Shown here piece after piece: positions 1-7,899 of a DNA stretch of 21,529 nt (its first letter is position 1; each line of letters opens with the position of its first letter). Source of the DNA: CAKZYD01 sp039026755 (GTDB lineage Bacteria > Pseudomonadota > Alphaproteobacteria > Sphingomonadales > CAKZYD01); assembly GCA_039026755.1 (NCBI GenBank), contig JBCCLR010000041.1, forward strand, positions 1 through 21,529. Reading direction: 5' to 3'. The translations under genes and the position numbers were made by a program. The notes beneath the pieces are model-generated. The model made no database searches. It saw only the letters and a list, made by a program, of their open reading frames with translations, and was not told where the DNA came from.

Positions 1-360
1 CGCAAATTGTTGTCACAGATAAGCTCAAATCATACGGTGCCGCCATGCGTGAAATTGGCAACAAATGGCGTTAGGAAACAGGGCGCCACTTGAATAATCG
101 AGCTGAGAATTCATCTCTCCCGTTTCGGCGGCGAGCGCGATCGATGCATGGATTTCGGCGAAAGCACAACCTATAAAAGTTCGCCTCAATGCAGGCCTTG
201 CTGTACAATCATTTTAACGGAGACAGACACCTCAACAGCCGACCAACTTTCAAAGCCTTCCGATCCGAAGCGCTTTCGCAGTGGCGCCAGCTTGCGCAAA
301 CGGCTGCATGAAAATCCCGCCTTTTAAGGCAACTGAGACGATTTCGCGTTCGACTGACAG
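1..360 (+). pseudogene. IS6-family-type transposase remnant, 3' part (copy 1)
   Basis: Reading from base 3 gives a C-terminal DDE transposase segment: VTDKLKSYGAAMREIGN, then GRHLNNRAENSSLPFRRR, then NHFNGDRHLNSR and a tail QWRQLAQTAA ending at TGA 309-311. This order (VTDK..SY, NNRAENS, LPFRRR, HNHFN.xRHL) is what I recognise from IS6-family transposases. The frame is intact but broken by two in-frame stops, TAG at 72-74 and TAA at 174-176. Both sit where relatives usually have Gln, so each is explained by one C-to-T change. Similarity to the second copy (19236-19712) continues past the stop to about base 360, where both read GACAG. The 5' part lies outside the window. The first catalytic Asp region is not visible, so it is non-functional as it stands. 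Terminal inverted repeats were not identified. Bases 361-412 show nothing further. Confidence 0.85.
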
Positions 361-412
361 CACCAGCCGATGCCATCTTAAATTGGCTCGATGAAAACGG
401 GTTTATTTCCGC

Positions 413-2599
413 CTAGGCTGCGCTGACTTCGACAAGCACATCATAGTGCGCATAGTTTTGCGCAGTCTCGCTATAGCGATCATGTGTCAGGACATAAGGG
501 TCGCCTTCGATGAATTGCTCCGTCCAGTGTCCCTCGGAAATTAGGATTGCGCCGGGACGGATAGCGTCATCAACTTTGCATTTGATTTTCAAGGTCCCGC
601 GGTCGTTTTGGACTTTTGCAATCGCGCCGTCTTCCAGGTCGCGTTTTATGGCATCTTGTGGGCTCATGCGCATGATTGGCTCAGGCTCGCGCGCTAAGAT
701 AGAAGGCATATTGGCAAACGTTGAATGAATGCGGTAGCGGCTGTGCGCCGATAGCAAAACCAAAGGGTACTTCTTAAACAGCGGATTTTTGGGCGAGGCC
801 TCTATCGGCTCGCGATAGACTGGTAGCTCTGAGCCGTACGGCGCTTGATCAGGTTTGTAAAATTCCACCCGCCCGCTGGCTGTCGGGAACTTTCGGTCTG
901 CAAAGCCGTACCACGGCTCAGTTCGCTTATGGACATCTATGACTTCTTCTTTAAGCAGCCGCTCAACCGTCACATCTGCCATCTTCGGGTCATCGACATT
1001 GAGCATTTTGGCTATGTAGTCTTCCGGCGACCCGCTAAACCATTCGCCTTTGCCCATTGCCTCGGCCAGCAGCGCGAAAATCTCAAAATCTGACTTGGCT
1101 TCACCAGCCGGTTCAACCATGCGCTGCTGCAACTGAAGGATGGAATCGACGACAATGTCCGTGCGCTCGAAGATTGTACACGCTGGCAAAACAAGGTCGG
1201 CCTGCTTTGCCGTATCCGTCATAAAGTGGTCGATCACGACCAAAAAATCGAGATTGGGAATATACTCAGACAAGATATCCGTGCGGCCAGGTTTGAGCTG
1301 ATTGAACGGATTGCCCAGGCTGATGCATTCCATTTTGATGGGATAGGGCTTGCCCGTGCGGACGGCTTTGTCGGCATCCATCATGGTCAGCGCGCCGCCG
1401 GGTGTGTGCCCTTCCGGCGCATAAAACGCACTGCCGCGCACGGGAACAGATGGCGGACTGTTAGACAGGCTGACGCCGCCGCCGGGAATGCCGATGTTTC
1501 CCGATAGACACGCAAGCGCAGCGATGGCGCGCGCTGTACAATCGGAATAAAACCACCGATCAATGCCGTATCCCAGCCGGATTGAGGCCGGCTTCGCCTT
1601 GGCATAGGCGTCTGCCAACGCTTCAATGACGGCTTCGGGAATTCCCGTAATCTCTGCTGCGACGGGCAGGGTGTAAGCGCTCGCCATGTCCTTAAAGGCG
1701 TCGAATACCGTGAGATGTCCCCCTGAACCGGTGAGCGCAGGCGTTTTGGCTTTGGCTAGCGAAACGGCTTTGTCTTGGGTGCGGCACCAGACTTGCTTGC
1801 TCTCATAATCCTTTAGCAAAAACGGCATGTCCGTGTGGTTGATAAGAAACTCCTCATCAATCAGGGCGTTGTCGATCAGATGATGGGCAAGGGCGAGCGC
1901 CAAGGCACCGTCCGTGCCGGGCCGCAGCGAAATATGTTCGTCGCACAGCTTTGCGCTTTCGCTATATACCGGATCTATGCAGATCAGCTTTGTGCCGCTT
2001 TTGCGGGCCGCTTTGATAGGTAGATGATCGACACTGCGCGTGACCACGGGGTTGATCCCCCACAGGATGGACACCTCAGAGTTTGCCATGTCGGCAAACT
2101 GGTGGCTGCCTGGCGCAAAATAGGTATAGGCCGGCACGCCGAACATATATTGCAGCCCCGTCGGCACGCCGTAGTCGATCCCGCTGGGCAGGCCGACGGT
2201 GCCGCCGGTCAGCGCGGCATAGCGCGATGCCGCGCCGCGCGTCAGCAGGGCAAAGGCGCCGGTGTAGCTTGAGAACATAACCGCACGGCTGCCGTATTTT
2301 TCAGTAACGGCCCGCTGATTTTTAACGAACAGCTGCACCGCTTCGTCCCAGCTGATCGCTTCCCACTGGCCGCTGCCGCGCGGGCCGCTGCGTTTGAGCG
2401 GGGTTTTCAAGCGGTCTGGATGATACTGATAATCCAGGCGCGATGAGCCCATCATGCAGATGCGTTTCTCAAGGCCTGGTTTTGGGTACTTGGCAGCGCC
2501 AATAGATGTGATGCGCCCATCTTCAATAGTGGCGGAGATGCCGCATTTAGGATTTGCGTGGCAGTTTGGGTCGCAGACGGTGCGTTTGACAGTTCTCAT
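413..2599 (-). CDS. Molybdopterin oxidoreductase (DMSO reductase superfamily), atypical 4Fe-4S motif
   Basis: Predicted cytoplasmic Mo/W-bisPGD enzyme of 728 aa. Cys9, Cys13, Cys19 and Cys48 form a C-x3-C-x5-C-x28-C pattern at the N-terminus, a lengthened version of the usual 4Fe-4S motif. The central part has superfamily landmarks: SWDEAV, SILWGINPVVT, a stretch around LICIDPVYSESA, LALALAHHLID, and LSGNIGIPGGG. Residues about 610-728 form the molybdopterin-dinucleotide-binding domain (LLSAHSRYRIHS, DGAIAKVQNDRG). There is no Tat signal, so it should act in the cytoplasm. An in-frame start lies further upstream (to 2701), but I chose the ATG at 2599-2597. It begins right at the Fe-S domain and overlaps the upstream gene's stop as ATGA. 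The reaction is unknown; related groups include oxidoreductases, hydratases and hydroxylating dehydrogenases. No dedicated Fe-S or membrane subunit is adjacent, so the electron partner is unclear. Family assignment is firm, substrate unknown. Confidence 0.93.
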   Translation of the reverse strand: MRTVKRTVCDPNCHANPKCGISATIEDGRITSIGAAKYPKPGLEKRICMMGSSRLDYQYHPDRLKTPLKRSGPRGSGQWEAISWDEAVQLFVKNQRAVTEKYGSRAVMFSSYTGAFALLTRGAASRYAALTGGTVGLPSGIDYGVPTGLQYMFGVPAYTYFAPGSHQFADMANSEVSILWGINPVVTRSVDHLPIKAARKSGTKLICIDPVYSESAKLCDEHISLRPGTDGALALALAHHLIDNALIDEEFLINHTDMPFLLKDYESKQVWCRTQDKAVSLAKAKTPALTGSGGHLTVFDAFKDMASAYTLPVAAEITGIPEAVIEALADAYAKAKPASIRLGYGIDRWFYSDCTARAIAALACLSGNIGIPGGGVSLSNSPPSVPVRGSAFYAPEGHTPGGALTMMDADKAVRTGKPYPIKMECISLGNPFNQLKPGRTDILSEYIPNLDFLVVIDHFMTDTAKQADLVLPACTIFERTDIVVDSILQLQQRMVEPAGEAKSDFEIFALLAEAMGKGEWFSGSPEDYIAKMLNVDDPKMADVTVERLLKEEVIDVHKRTEPWYGFADRKFPTASGRVEFYKPDQAPYGSELPVYREPIEASPKNPLFKKYPLVLLSAHSRYRIHSTFANMPSILAREPEPIMRMSPQDAIKRDLEDGAIAKVQNDRGTLKIKCKVDDAIRPGAILISEGHWTEQFIEGDPYVLTHDRYSETAQNYAHYDVLVEVSAA

Positions 2600-3621
2600 A
2601 ATCCTGGCTCCAACGCGGTTGATTTGATGGGGCCAAGCTCGCACACCAAATTGATGCCGGGCGGCGCCGCAATAATATCGCGCACGCGGTTGACCATACA
2701 TGCCGCTGACGCCGTGCCGCTGTCGCGCCGCACGGTTCTGATGTCGCTGCTCGGGTTGCCGACGACCTGCCAGAGCATGTTGTCTTCCTCCCCAGGTTCA
2801 AATACGCGAAGCTCAATATGCGCAGCAGCAGTAACGCCTTGCTCAGTCGTCACATCAACAACGATGCGGGTGCCGGCGGAGATGCCGGGCTCAATATTTT
2901 TCTCAAGTGCAGGGCACCAGACGGGATGATCAAACAGTACCGGCTCGCGCTTTTCGGAGACGTCTTTTATGGTATAGCCCAGTCCGTAAAGCACGTGCTG
3001 CGGAATGGTTTTGTAAATGCCGCCGATTGGTCCAGGAACTTTGCTGATGGTCTGTTCGAACTTGTCCCGGGTAAAGCCAATGCCAACCACGTCGGTATAT
3101 TTGCTTTCGCCAATGTTGGTAATGCTCTTGTGAAACAGCCGTTCGATACTTTGGCATGGTCCCGCGACCAAGATACCCGCCCAGATGCGGCTATAATCCC
3201 AAACGCCTGTTCCCAGAAAGCTGACACCATGCGCTTTCGCCAAAGCATCGACCTTATCATGTAAAGCCATGTCAATGCCGCGCGCGAAATAGGCTTCAGA
3301 GCCGTGACAGATCACGTTAAAACCGGCGCCAATCATACGCTCATAACCCGTCATGTTTTGCGCCAAACGGTCTGTCGTCGCCATAATCGCCACATCGGCT
3401 TCGACTTTTGAGAAGTCGGCCAGGTCGCTGTCTTCAACCACGATGCCCCAAGGGTCTTGCCCGGCAAGCACACCAAGATCTTTGCCAACTTTATCGCCTG
3501 CGCGATTATAGGCGGCAACGATCGGCCATCCATGCGCGCGCACCAGTTGCGCCGCCATGGTGCCAAACAGGCCGGTTCCGTAAATCACAATCCTTGGCTT
3601 TTGCCTTTGTGTCTCTTGCAC
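2596..3621 (-). CDS. DapB-like NAD(P)-binding oxidoreductase (dihydrodipicolinate reductase / amine dehydrogenase-like)
   Basis: A 341-aa protein with an N-terminal Rossmann fold: beta strand IVIYGTGLFG with the dinucleotide loop GTGLFG at residues 15-20, and a second strand VDVAIMATT-like region (ADVAIMATTDRLAQ). The overall plan resembles the DapB-like family that includes 2,4-diaminopentanoate dehydrogenase rather than true lysine-biosynthetic DapB. There is no lysine-pathway neighbour, and true DapB is shorter (about 270 aa). It would reduce or oxidise an imine/oxo or related group using NAD(P)(H). The start is GTG at 3621-3619; no better ATG exists in frame, and the upstream ribosome-binding signal is weak. 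Its TGA overlaps the ATG of the molybdopterin oxidoreductase (ATGA), implying coupled translation and a shared metabolic job. It is transcribed away from the SnoaL-like gene across an AT-rich regulatory region. Confidence 0.85.
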   Translation of the reverse strand: MQETQRQKPRIVIYGTGLFGTMAAQLVRAHGWPIVAAYNRAGDKVGKDLGVLAGQDPWGIVVEDSDLADFSKVEADVAIMATTDRLAQNMTGYERMIGAGFNVICHGSEAYFARGIDMALHDKVDALAKAHGVSFLGTGVWDYSRIWAGILVAGPCQSIERLFHKSITNIGESKYTDVVGIGFTRDKFEQTISKVPGPIGGIYKTIPQHVLYGLGYTIKDVSEKREPVLFDHPVWCPALEKNIEPGISAGTRIVVDVTTEQGVTAAAHIELRVFEPGEEDNMLWQVVGNPSSDIRTVRRDSGTASAACMVNRVRDIIAAPPGINLVCELGPIKSTALEPGL

Positions 3622-3672
3622 TCTACATCGCCTGGTTACTGATCTTCTGCCTATAATATATACTTTAGTCGG

Positions 3673-3720
3673 TTTTAGAATATAGTTGTCTATAACTATC
3701 TAAAAGATTTGTTTTAGTTA
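3673..3720. promoter_or_regulatory. AT-rich divergent control region with nested inverted repeats (candidate operator)
   Basis: The 151-bp gap between the divergent genes contains TTTTAGA (3673-3679) paired with TCTAAAA (3699-3705), and inside it ATAGTT (3682-3687) paired with AACTAT (3694-3699). The right half, TATAACTATCTAAAA at 3691-3705, recurs almost exactly as TATAACTGTCTAAA at 5288-5301. A third TTTTAGTTAT stands at 3712-3721. TATGAT at 3744-3749 could be a -10 element for the plus-strand gene, though no good -35 is visible. A TetR-type protein binding here is inference, based on the palindromic layout and the TetR gene at 4411. Confidence 0.5.
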
Positions 3721-3772
3721 TGAGTGGCTGCTAGGGTACTGGCTATGATCGAGTGTTGAGGGGGACTGTGGT

Positions 3773-4327
3773 ATGCATGGCACGGATGACGTGGTTACAG
3801 TGTCACGCCAGGATTTTGAGCGTTTCGCTCTGGCAGCTGACAAACGCGAAATTTTTGAGCTTTCCGCGACCTATATGCGCGGGCTAGACCGCCTTGACCG
3901 TGACCTGCTTTTGTCGGTCTACCATGAAGACGCGACCGATGATCGTGGGTTTTTCAAAGGCGATGCCAAAGGTTTCGTAGATTTTGCCATGGGCGCACTT
4001 AGTCCGCATGCGTTTAATCACCATATGCTCGGCCAGGCCAATATTGATGTTGAAGGTGATGTTGCTTTTGGCGAAGTTTATTTTCAGGCCTTCCACCGCG
4101 TTGAAGAAGACGGTGAAGAAAAGGATTTTGTGGTACTTGGGCGCTATGTGGACCGCTATGAGCGGCGCGGTGGAGTGTGGAAAATTGCGCACCGAACGGA
4201 GCTGAATGATTTCTCTCAAGAGCTGCCGGCTTCAGACTTTTGGTTAAAATCCACGCCTGAAGCGTTGCGGGGATTTCGTGGGCAGGATGACTTATCGTCA
4301 CAGCGTGACAAGGTGAGGGGGCTATGA
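3773..4327 (+). CDS. SnoaL-like / NTF2-fold family protein
   Basis: A 184-aa protein with the layout of the SnoaL-like polyketide cyclase / NTF2 superfamily. An N-terminal helix pair (DKREIFELSATYMRGLDRLD, about residues 23-42) leads to the family-typical segment SVYHEDATDDRG with acidic residues, then a strand-rich cone with VEGDVAFGEVYFQAFHR and VVLGRYVDRYERRGGVWKI, and HRTELNDF near the end. Members act as small-molecule isomerases, cyclases, dehydratases or hydrolases, or as non-catalytic binding proteins, so the role cannot be fixed. The ATG at 3773 is preceded by GAGGGGGA (3758-3765), a good ribosome-binding site at normal spacing. It is the first plus-strand gene after the divergent promoter, and the TetR gene follows after 83 bp. 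No signal peptide is seen, so it is cytoplasmic. Confidence 0.85.
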   Translation: MHGTDDVVTVSRQDFERFALAADKREIFELSATYMRGLDRLDRDLLLSVYHEDATDDRGFFKGDAKGFVDFAMGALSPHAFNHHMLGQANIDVEGDVAFGEVYFQAFHRVEEDGEEKDFVVLGRYVDRYERRGGVWKIAHRTELNDFSQELPASDFWLKSTPEALRGFRGQDDLSSQRDKVRGL

Positions 4328-4410
4328 CATCCATATCCTTCAAATTTTATAGCAATGTGTGTTAGTTACGTTATTGATCAACCCTAAAAAGACAAGGCGC
4401 GTCTCTCACT

Positions 4411-5097
4411 ATGCAGACTGCGAAAATCAATAAAAGCAAGCAAGAGCTTCTCCTTGCGCTCAACAACTCTCTTAAGCCAACAAATGGCCTTAAAACAGGG
4501 CAATGGCGAGAGAAACGTAGCGAAGAGACCAAGCGCGCGGTTATGGAGGCGACGGTCAATTGTCTGTTTGAATTCGGCTATGCGAATACAACGACGCAGT
4601 CGGTCTCTGATATGACAGGCCTGTCTCGTAGCGCCATGATTTACCACTATCCGTCCCGCATTGACCTGATTAGCGCTGCCATTGATTTTATCTTTTTGCG
4701 GATGATGGAGATGGTCCATCAGGGCGTTGAAACCATCAAAGCCACTGGCACTTTGACGGAGGAAAACGCGCATTACCTGCACCGCGATGTTGTCAAATCA
4801 CGAGAATATGTCGCCTATATTGAGCTCAATATAGCAGCGAGAACGGACGAGTCTCTGCGCCAACATTTTGATTCAAAGGCGATTGCCTTTGACATGCTGT
4901 GGCAAGAGAAGATGTCCGATTTGCTTGGCGATTTAACGGGCCAGAAAACGGATAATGTATTGGCTTGGGATTTTGCGCGGGCCGTTATGGAGGGGATGCG
5001 CATTAATGAGCGCATCCTTACGAACAAGGACCGCCGAAATGCACTCCACCAGCTTGTTATTCAAGTGATGGAGGCTATGGACGCCAAAAAGCTCTAA
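4411..5097 (+). CDS. TetR/AcrR-family transcriptional regulator
   Basis: A 228-aa regulator. After an N-terminal extension of about 35 residues comes the TetR DNA-binding domain: EETKRAVMEATVNCLFEFGY, then the helix-turn-helix at about residues 61-82 (TTQSVSDMTGLSRSAMIYHY), followed by the usual PSRIDLISAA. The C-terminal ligand-binding and dimer domain (about 95-228) is divergent, as is normal. The long N-terminus could mean that a later start is used, but no closer ATG precedes the HTH with an evident ribosome-binding site; a weak AAGG lies upstream of 4411. It is likely a repressor of this locus responding to a substrate or intermediate. The repeated TATAACTRTCTAAA-like sites upstream of 3773 and 5379 are its best candidate operators, by inference. 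Confidence 0.9.
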   Translation: MQTAKINKSKQELLLALNNSLKPTNGLKTGQWREKRSEETKRAVMEATVNCLFEFGYANTTTQSVSDMTGLSRSAMIYHYPSRIDLISAAIDFIFLRMMEMVHQGVETIKATGTLTEENAHYLHRDVVKSREYVAYIELNIAARTDESLRQHFDSKAIAFDMLWQEKMSDLLGDLTGQKTDNVLAWDFARAVMEGMRINERILTNKDRRNALHQLVIQVMEAMDAKKL

Positions 5098-5287
5098 AAC
5101 ATAAAACGCGTGGCCGCTTATATCCCGCACCCTTGCTCAACACAGTTTTTAACGTTTGACGACCATGCACATACCAGCTTTTCAAAGCTTGAGGCGTGCT
5201 GCCGACGTTTCAAGCATGGCGCTGCTCTGGAAGGGTCTTCTCTCAAGCTGACGCTCGTGAACGTTTGGTCAGCCGCGGTAATGTGTA

Positions 5288-5301
5288 TATAACTGTCTAA
5301 A
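5288..5301. promoter_or_regulatory. Candidate operator half-site upstream of esterase gene
   Basis: TATAACTGTCTAAA matches TATAACTATCTAAA at 3691-3704 in 13 of 14 positions. It lies in the 281-bp gap between the TetR gene and the esterase. Apart from this site and a short AGCTTT/AAAGCT inverted repeat at about 5177-5190, I see nothing distinctive in the gap. Confidence 0.45.
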
Positions 5302-5378
5302 TTAGTGATTTATGTGTTGATGGTGCGTCGCTATCACATGGTCGGTGGTATGGACGCCGCCCTGCGGGAGCCTTAAGT

Positions 5379-6317
5379 TTGCGAACACGTCATCTTGTCG
5401 ATCCGGAGTTGTTGGGTCTTGCCGAAGCGTTTCCAACGACCACGATGTGCGACGAAAGTCTGCCACGCGCGCGGTTGATGGTTCAACAACTGATTGCCGA
5501 AGTCGATTGCGCCAGTTTTGGCGTTGAGAAACGCGAACTTATCGTTCCGCAAGAGGGTGATGCTCCCAGCGTTAGATGCCTGCTGTATCAGCCTTTCGGT
5601 GGGCCGCGTAACGACGCCGCCTATTTGCAGATACACGGCGGCGGCTTTATAATGGGCAGCGTCGAAGATGGTGAGGCGCGCAATGTAAAATTAGCGTCCG
5701 AGCTCGGCATTACCGTGCTGTCGGTGAGCTACCGCCTGGCGCCTGAAAACCCGTATCCAGCAGGCCTTATGGATTGCTATCGTGCGCTCGTTTGGCTGGC
5801 CGAAAATGCCAGCGATGTTGGCGTATCGCCAGATAGGATCGCTGTTGGAGGAGACTCTGCCGGGGGCGGCATGGCCGCGCAGCTGTGCCTTTACGCGCGC
5901 GACAACGGTGGCCCAAGGATCGTATTTCAGAATTTGATCTATCCCGTTCTGGATGATCGCACTGGCGCACTGGGTAGCGCGGTTGATCCAATGCTGGGTG
6001 AGATCATGTGGACGCCGGAAAGTAACCGTTATATGTGGGCGGCTCTGATTGGACCGAATGATCCAGCAGACGTCGCGCCGGCACGTGCAGCGTCTTTAAA
6101 GGGTTTGCCGCCTGCGTTGATTACTATCGGGGCGCTCGATCTTTTTCTTGATGAAGATATCGCCTATGCCAGGCGATTGTTGCGCGATCAGGTTGCGTGC
6201 AGTTTGATCGTCTATCCCGGCGCTTTCCATGCCTTTGACTTGGCTGGCGAAAGCAAAGTTGCCCAACGGTTTGAGCATGACATTCTAAACGGCCTAAAAA
6301 CGGGCTTAGGCTTGTAA
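5379..6317 (+). CDS. HSL-type alpha/beta hydrolase (carboxylesterase/lipase)
   Basis: A 312-aa hydrolase of the hormone-sensitive-lipase (bacterial family IV) group. The oxyanion-hole motif HGGG is at residues 86-89 (IHGGGFIMGS). The nucleophile elbow GDSAG at 158-162 places the catalytic Ser at 160. The acid is Asp254 in GALDLFLDED and the base is His284 in GAFHAF. YRLAPENPYPA at 118-128 is the typical family signature. The start is TTG at 5379, chosen because GGGAG at 5366-5370 sits 8 nt before it and no ATG is available in frame. There is no signal peptide, so it is cytoplasmic. It probably cleaves an ester of the imported compound or a lactone/ester intermediate. It lies 103 bp before the carotenoid oxygenase in the same direction, with a candidate operator upstream. 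Confidence 0.93.
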   Translation: MRTRHLVDPELLGLAEAFPTTTMCDESLPRARLMVQQLIAEVDCASFGVEKRELIVPQEGDAPSVRCLLYQPFGGPRNDAAYLQIHGGGFIMGSVEDGEARNVKLASELGITVLSVSYRLAPENPYPAGLMDCYRALVWLAENASDVGVSPDRIAVGGDSAGGGMAAQLCLYARDNGGPRIVFQNLIYPVLDDRTGALGSAVDPMLGEIMWTPESNRYMWAALIGPNDPADVAPARAASLKGLPPALITIGALDLFLDEDIAYARRLLRDQVACSLIVYPGAFHAFDLAGESKVAQRFEHDILNGLKTGLGL

Positions 6318-6334
6318 ACAATCACTGGCGTCAG

Positions 6335-6349
6335 TTTTAGATATTGATG
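6335..6349. promoter_or_regulatory. Candidate operator upstream of carotenoid oxygenase gene
   Basis: TTTTAGATATTGATG agrees at 12 of 15 positions with the reverse complement of the 3691-3705 site (TTTTAGATAGTTATA). The preceding bases (GTCAG) also resemble those before TTTTAG at 3673 (GTCGG). A further GATTTAGAC lies at 6363-6371. This suggests that the carotenoid oxygenase has its own regulated promoter. By-eye similarity only. Confidence 0.35.
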
Positions 6350-6383
6350 TTTAGTTTATCCTGATTTAGACTTCTTTAAAATA

Positions 6384-6405
6384 CCGAAGCCACTTCGGAA
6401 CTTTT
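6384..6405 (+). terminator. Short GC hairpin followed by T-run (weak terminator or leader structure)
   Basis: CCGAAG (6384-6389) and CTTCGG (6393-6398) form a 6-bp stem with a 3-nt loop, followed after AA and C by TTTTT at 6402-6406. This could end esterase transcription or act in the leader of the carotenoid oxygenase mRNA, just upstream of its ribosome-binding site. The stem is short and the T-run is offset, so support is weak. Confidence 0.3.
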
Positions 6406-6420
6406 TGGGAAGGATGAGTT

Positions 6421-7878
6421 ATGGCTGAGCCATTTTGGGATCACCCATTTTTAAAAGGGCACCATGCCGCAACGCGGTTTGAGGCTGATGTGCCGGATTT
6501 AATCATTCGTGGCGAAGTTCCCGACGATCTTGCGGGTGTGTTTTATCGCAATGGTTCTGAGCCGCTGTATCCCCCCAATGAAAAAAACTATCACTGGTTT
6601 GATGGTGACGGCATGGTCTGCGGCTTCTACATCGAAGATGGCAAAGTATCGATGCGCAACCGCTGGGTGCGTACGCCTAAATTTGAGCTTGAAAAGGACG
6701 CAGGAAGACGCCTGTTTGGCGTGTTTGGCAATCCACTAACAACCGAACCCGAGGCCCAAGGCGTGCGCTATAACACGGCAAATACGAATGCCATTTTACA
6801 TGGCGGAAGCTTGTTTGCCTGCATGGAAGGTGCCCCGCCGACGCGCATGGATCCGCGCACGCTCGAGACGCTTGGCGAATACCACTATGATGGTTCGATT
6901 AGCACAACGTTCAGCGCGCATCCGACTGTGGATTGGTTCACTGGAGAGATGTTTAATTTCGGCGCCATGCTGAATGGCCAAGACGGCGGCAATACTGTTC
7001 GCTTCAACATTATCAACAAGCATGGCGAGATCACCAAGACGGACTATTTCGAGACGCCGTGGCTCAGCCCAATGCACACCCTGCTGCTCACTGAAAATCA
7101 CGTTATTTTTCCAGTCTTGCCCATCGAGTGCTCTCTGCAGCGCGCTAAAGAAGGCGGTCCGCTGGTGTCATGGCGCGAAGACTTGCCAACACTGATTGGC
7201 ATCATGGCCCGAGATGGAAACTGCAGTGATATTCGCTGGCTAGAAATGGAACCGCGGCACATGTATCACGAGTTCAATGCGTGGGAAGAAGACGGCAAAA
7301 TCATTGCTGACGTGGCTGCCGGCGATAATACGCCGCTTTATCCAAATTCGGACGGCACGATCAAAGCGCATCGCGACACAACACAGAGTTTGCGGCGCTG
7401 GACCATTGATCTCACCGGCAATACCAATACAGTCAAAGAGGAAGTCCTTAATGATCGCGACATTCACTTTCCGCGCCCGGATGACCGGATGATGACGCGC
7501 GCCACGCGCCAGACGTTTGCCAATATCAATCTCAGCTCAGTTGATGGACGTGCGGACGGCATGGACGCCGTTATGCGCTATGACACGGCCTCAGGAGAGG
7601 AAGATGTCTACCATTTCGGACCGGGCACGCATTGCGGAGAGTTGATTTTTGCACCACGCGTGGGCGCCATGGAAGAAGGGGATGGCTACGCGGTCACCTT
7701 GGTGCATAGGCCCAACGCAAAAGAATCCAGCCTGGCGATCTTCGATGCGAACAATATCAAAGCTGGCCCGGTTGCTGAAGCAGTTGTGCCCTTTCAAGTG
7801 TCCAGCGGCTTCCACTGCAATTACTATTCCGCTGACAGCGACCTATACAAAGAGGCCTTTGTCGCCGGTCACGCGTAG
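6421..7878 (+). CDS. Carotenoid cleavage oxygenase family (lignostilbene-dioxygenase-like)
   Basis: A 485-aa non-heme Fe(II) dioxygenase of the carotenoid cleavage oxygenase family, which splits an interphenyl or polyene C=C bond into two carbonyl products. The four expected iron ligands are visible: His167 (FSAHPTVD), His219 (SPMHTLLLTENHVIF), His283 (MYHEFNAW) and His465 (SGFHCNYY). Early landmarks are GVFYRNGSEP (39-48) and HWFDGDGMV (58-66), both characteristic of the blade-1 region. The length is normal for bacterial members. The start is ATG 6421 with AAGGA at 6410-6414. No signal peptide. Members act on carotenoids, apocarotenoids, stilbenes or lignostilbenes; which applies here cannot be told from sequence. 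It is followed 21 bp later by the BASS transporter, so cleavage and uptake of the same compound is a reasonable inference. Confidence 0.94.
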   Translation: MAEPFWDHPFLKGHHAATRFEADVPDLIIRGEVPDDLAGVFYRNGSEPLYPPNEKNYHWFDGDGMVCGFYIEDGKVSMRNRWVRTPKFELEKDAGRRLFGVFGNPLTTEPEAQGVRYNTANTNAILHGGSLFACMEGAPPTRMDPRTLETLGEYHYDGSISTTFSAHPTVDWFTGEMFNFGAMLNGQDGGNTVRFNIINKHGEITKTDYFETPWLSPMHTLLLTENHVIFPVLPIECSLQRAKEGGPLVSWREDLPTLIGIMARDGNCSDIRWLEMEPRHMYHEFNAWEEDGKIIADVAAGDNTPLYPNSDGTIKAHRDTTQSLRRWTIDLTGNTNTVKEEVLNDRDIHFPRPDDRMMTRATRQTFANINLSSVDGRADGMDAVMRYDTASGEEDVYHFGPGTHCGELIFAPRVGAMEEGDGYAVTLVHRPNAKESSLAIFDANNIKAGPVAEAVVPFQVSSGFHCNYYSADSDLYKEAFVAGHA

Positions 7879-7899
7879 CGCTGCAGTAGCTTGGACAAC

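Noticed and set aside
2600..2701. Upstream extension of the minus-strand Mo enzyme start
   Set aside because: The added residues overlap the DapB-like coding sequence and are unlike the family; the ATG at 2599 with ATGA overlap explains the start.
6291..6312. GCCTAA/TTAGGC inverted repeat at the end of the esterase gene as a terminator
   Set aside because: The stem is only 6 bp with a long loop and no T-run on the coding strand.
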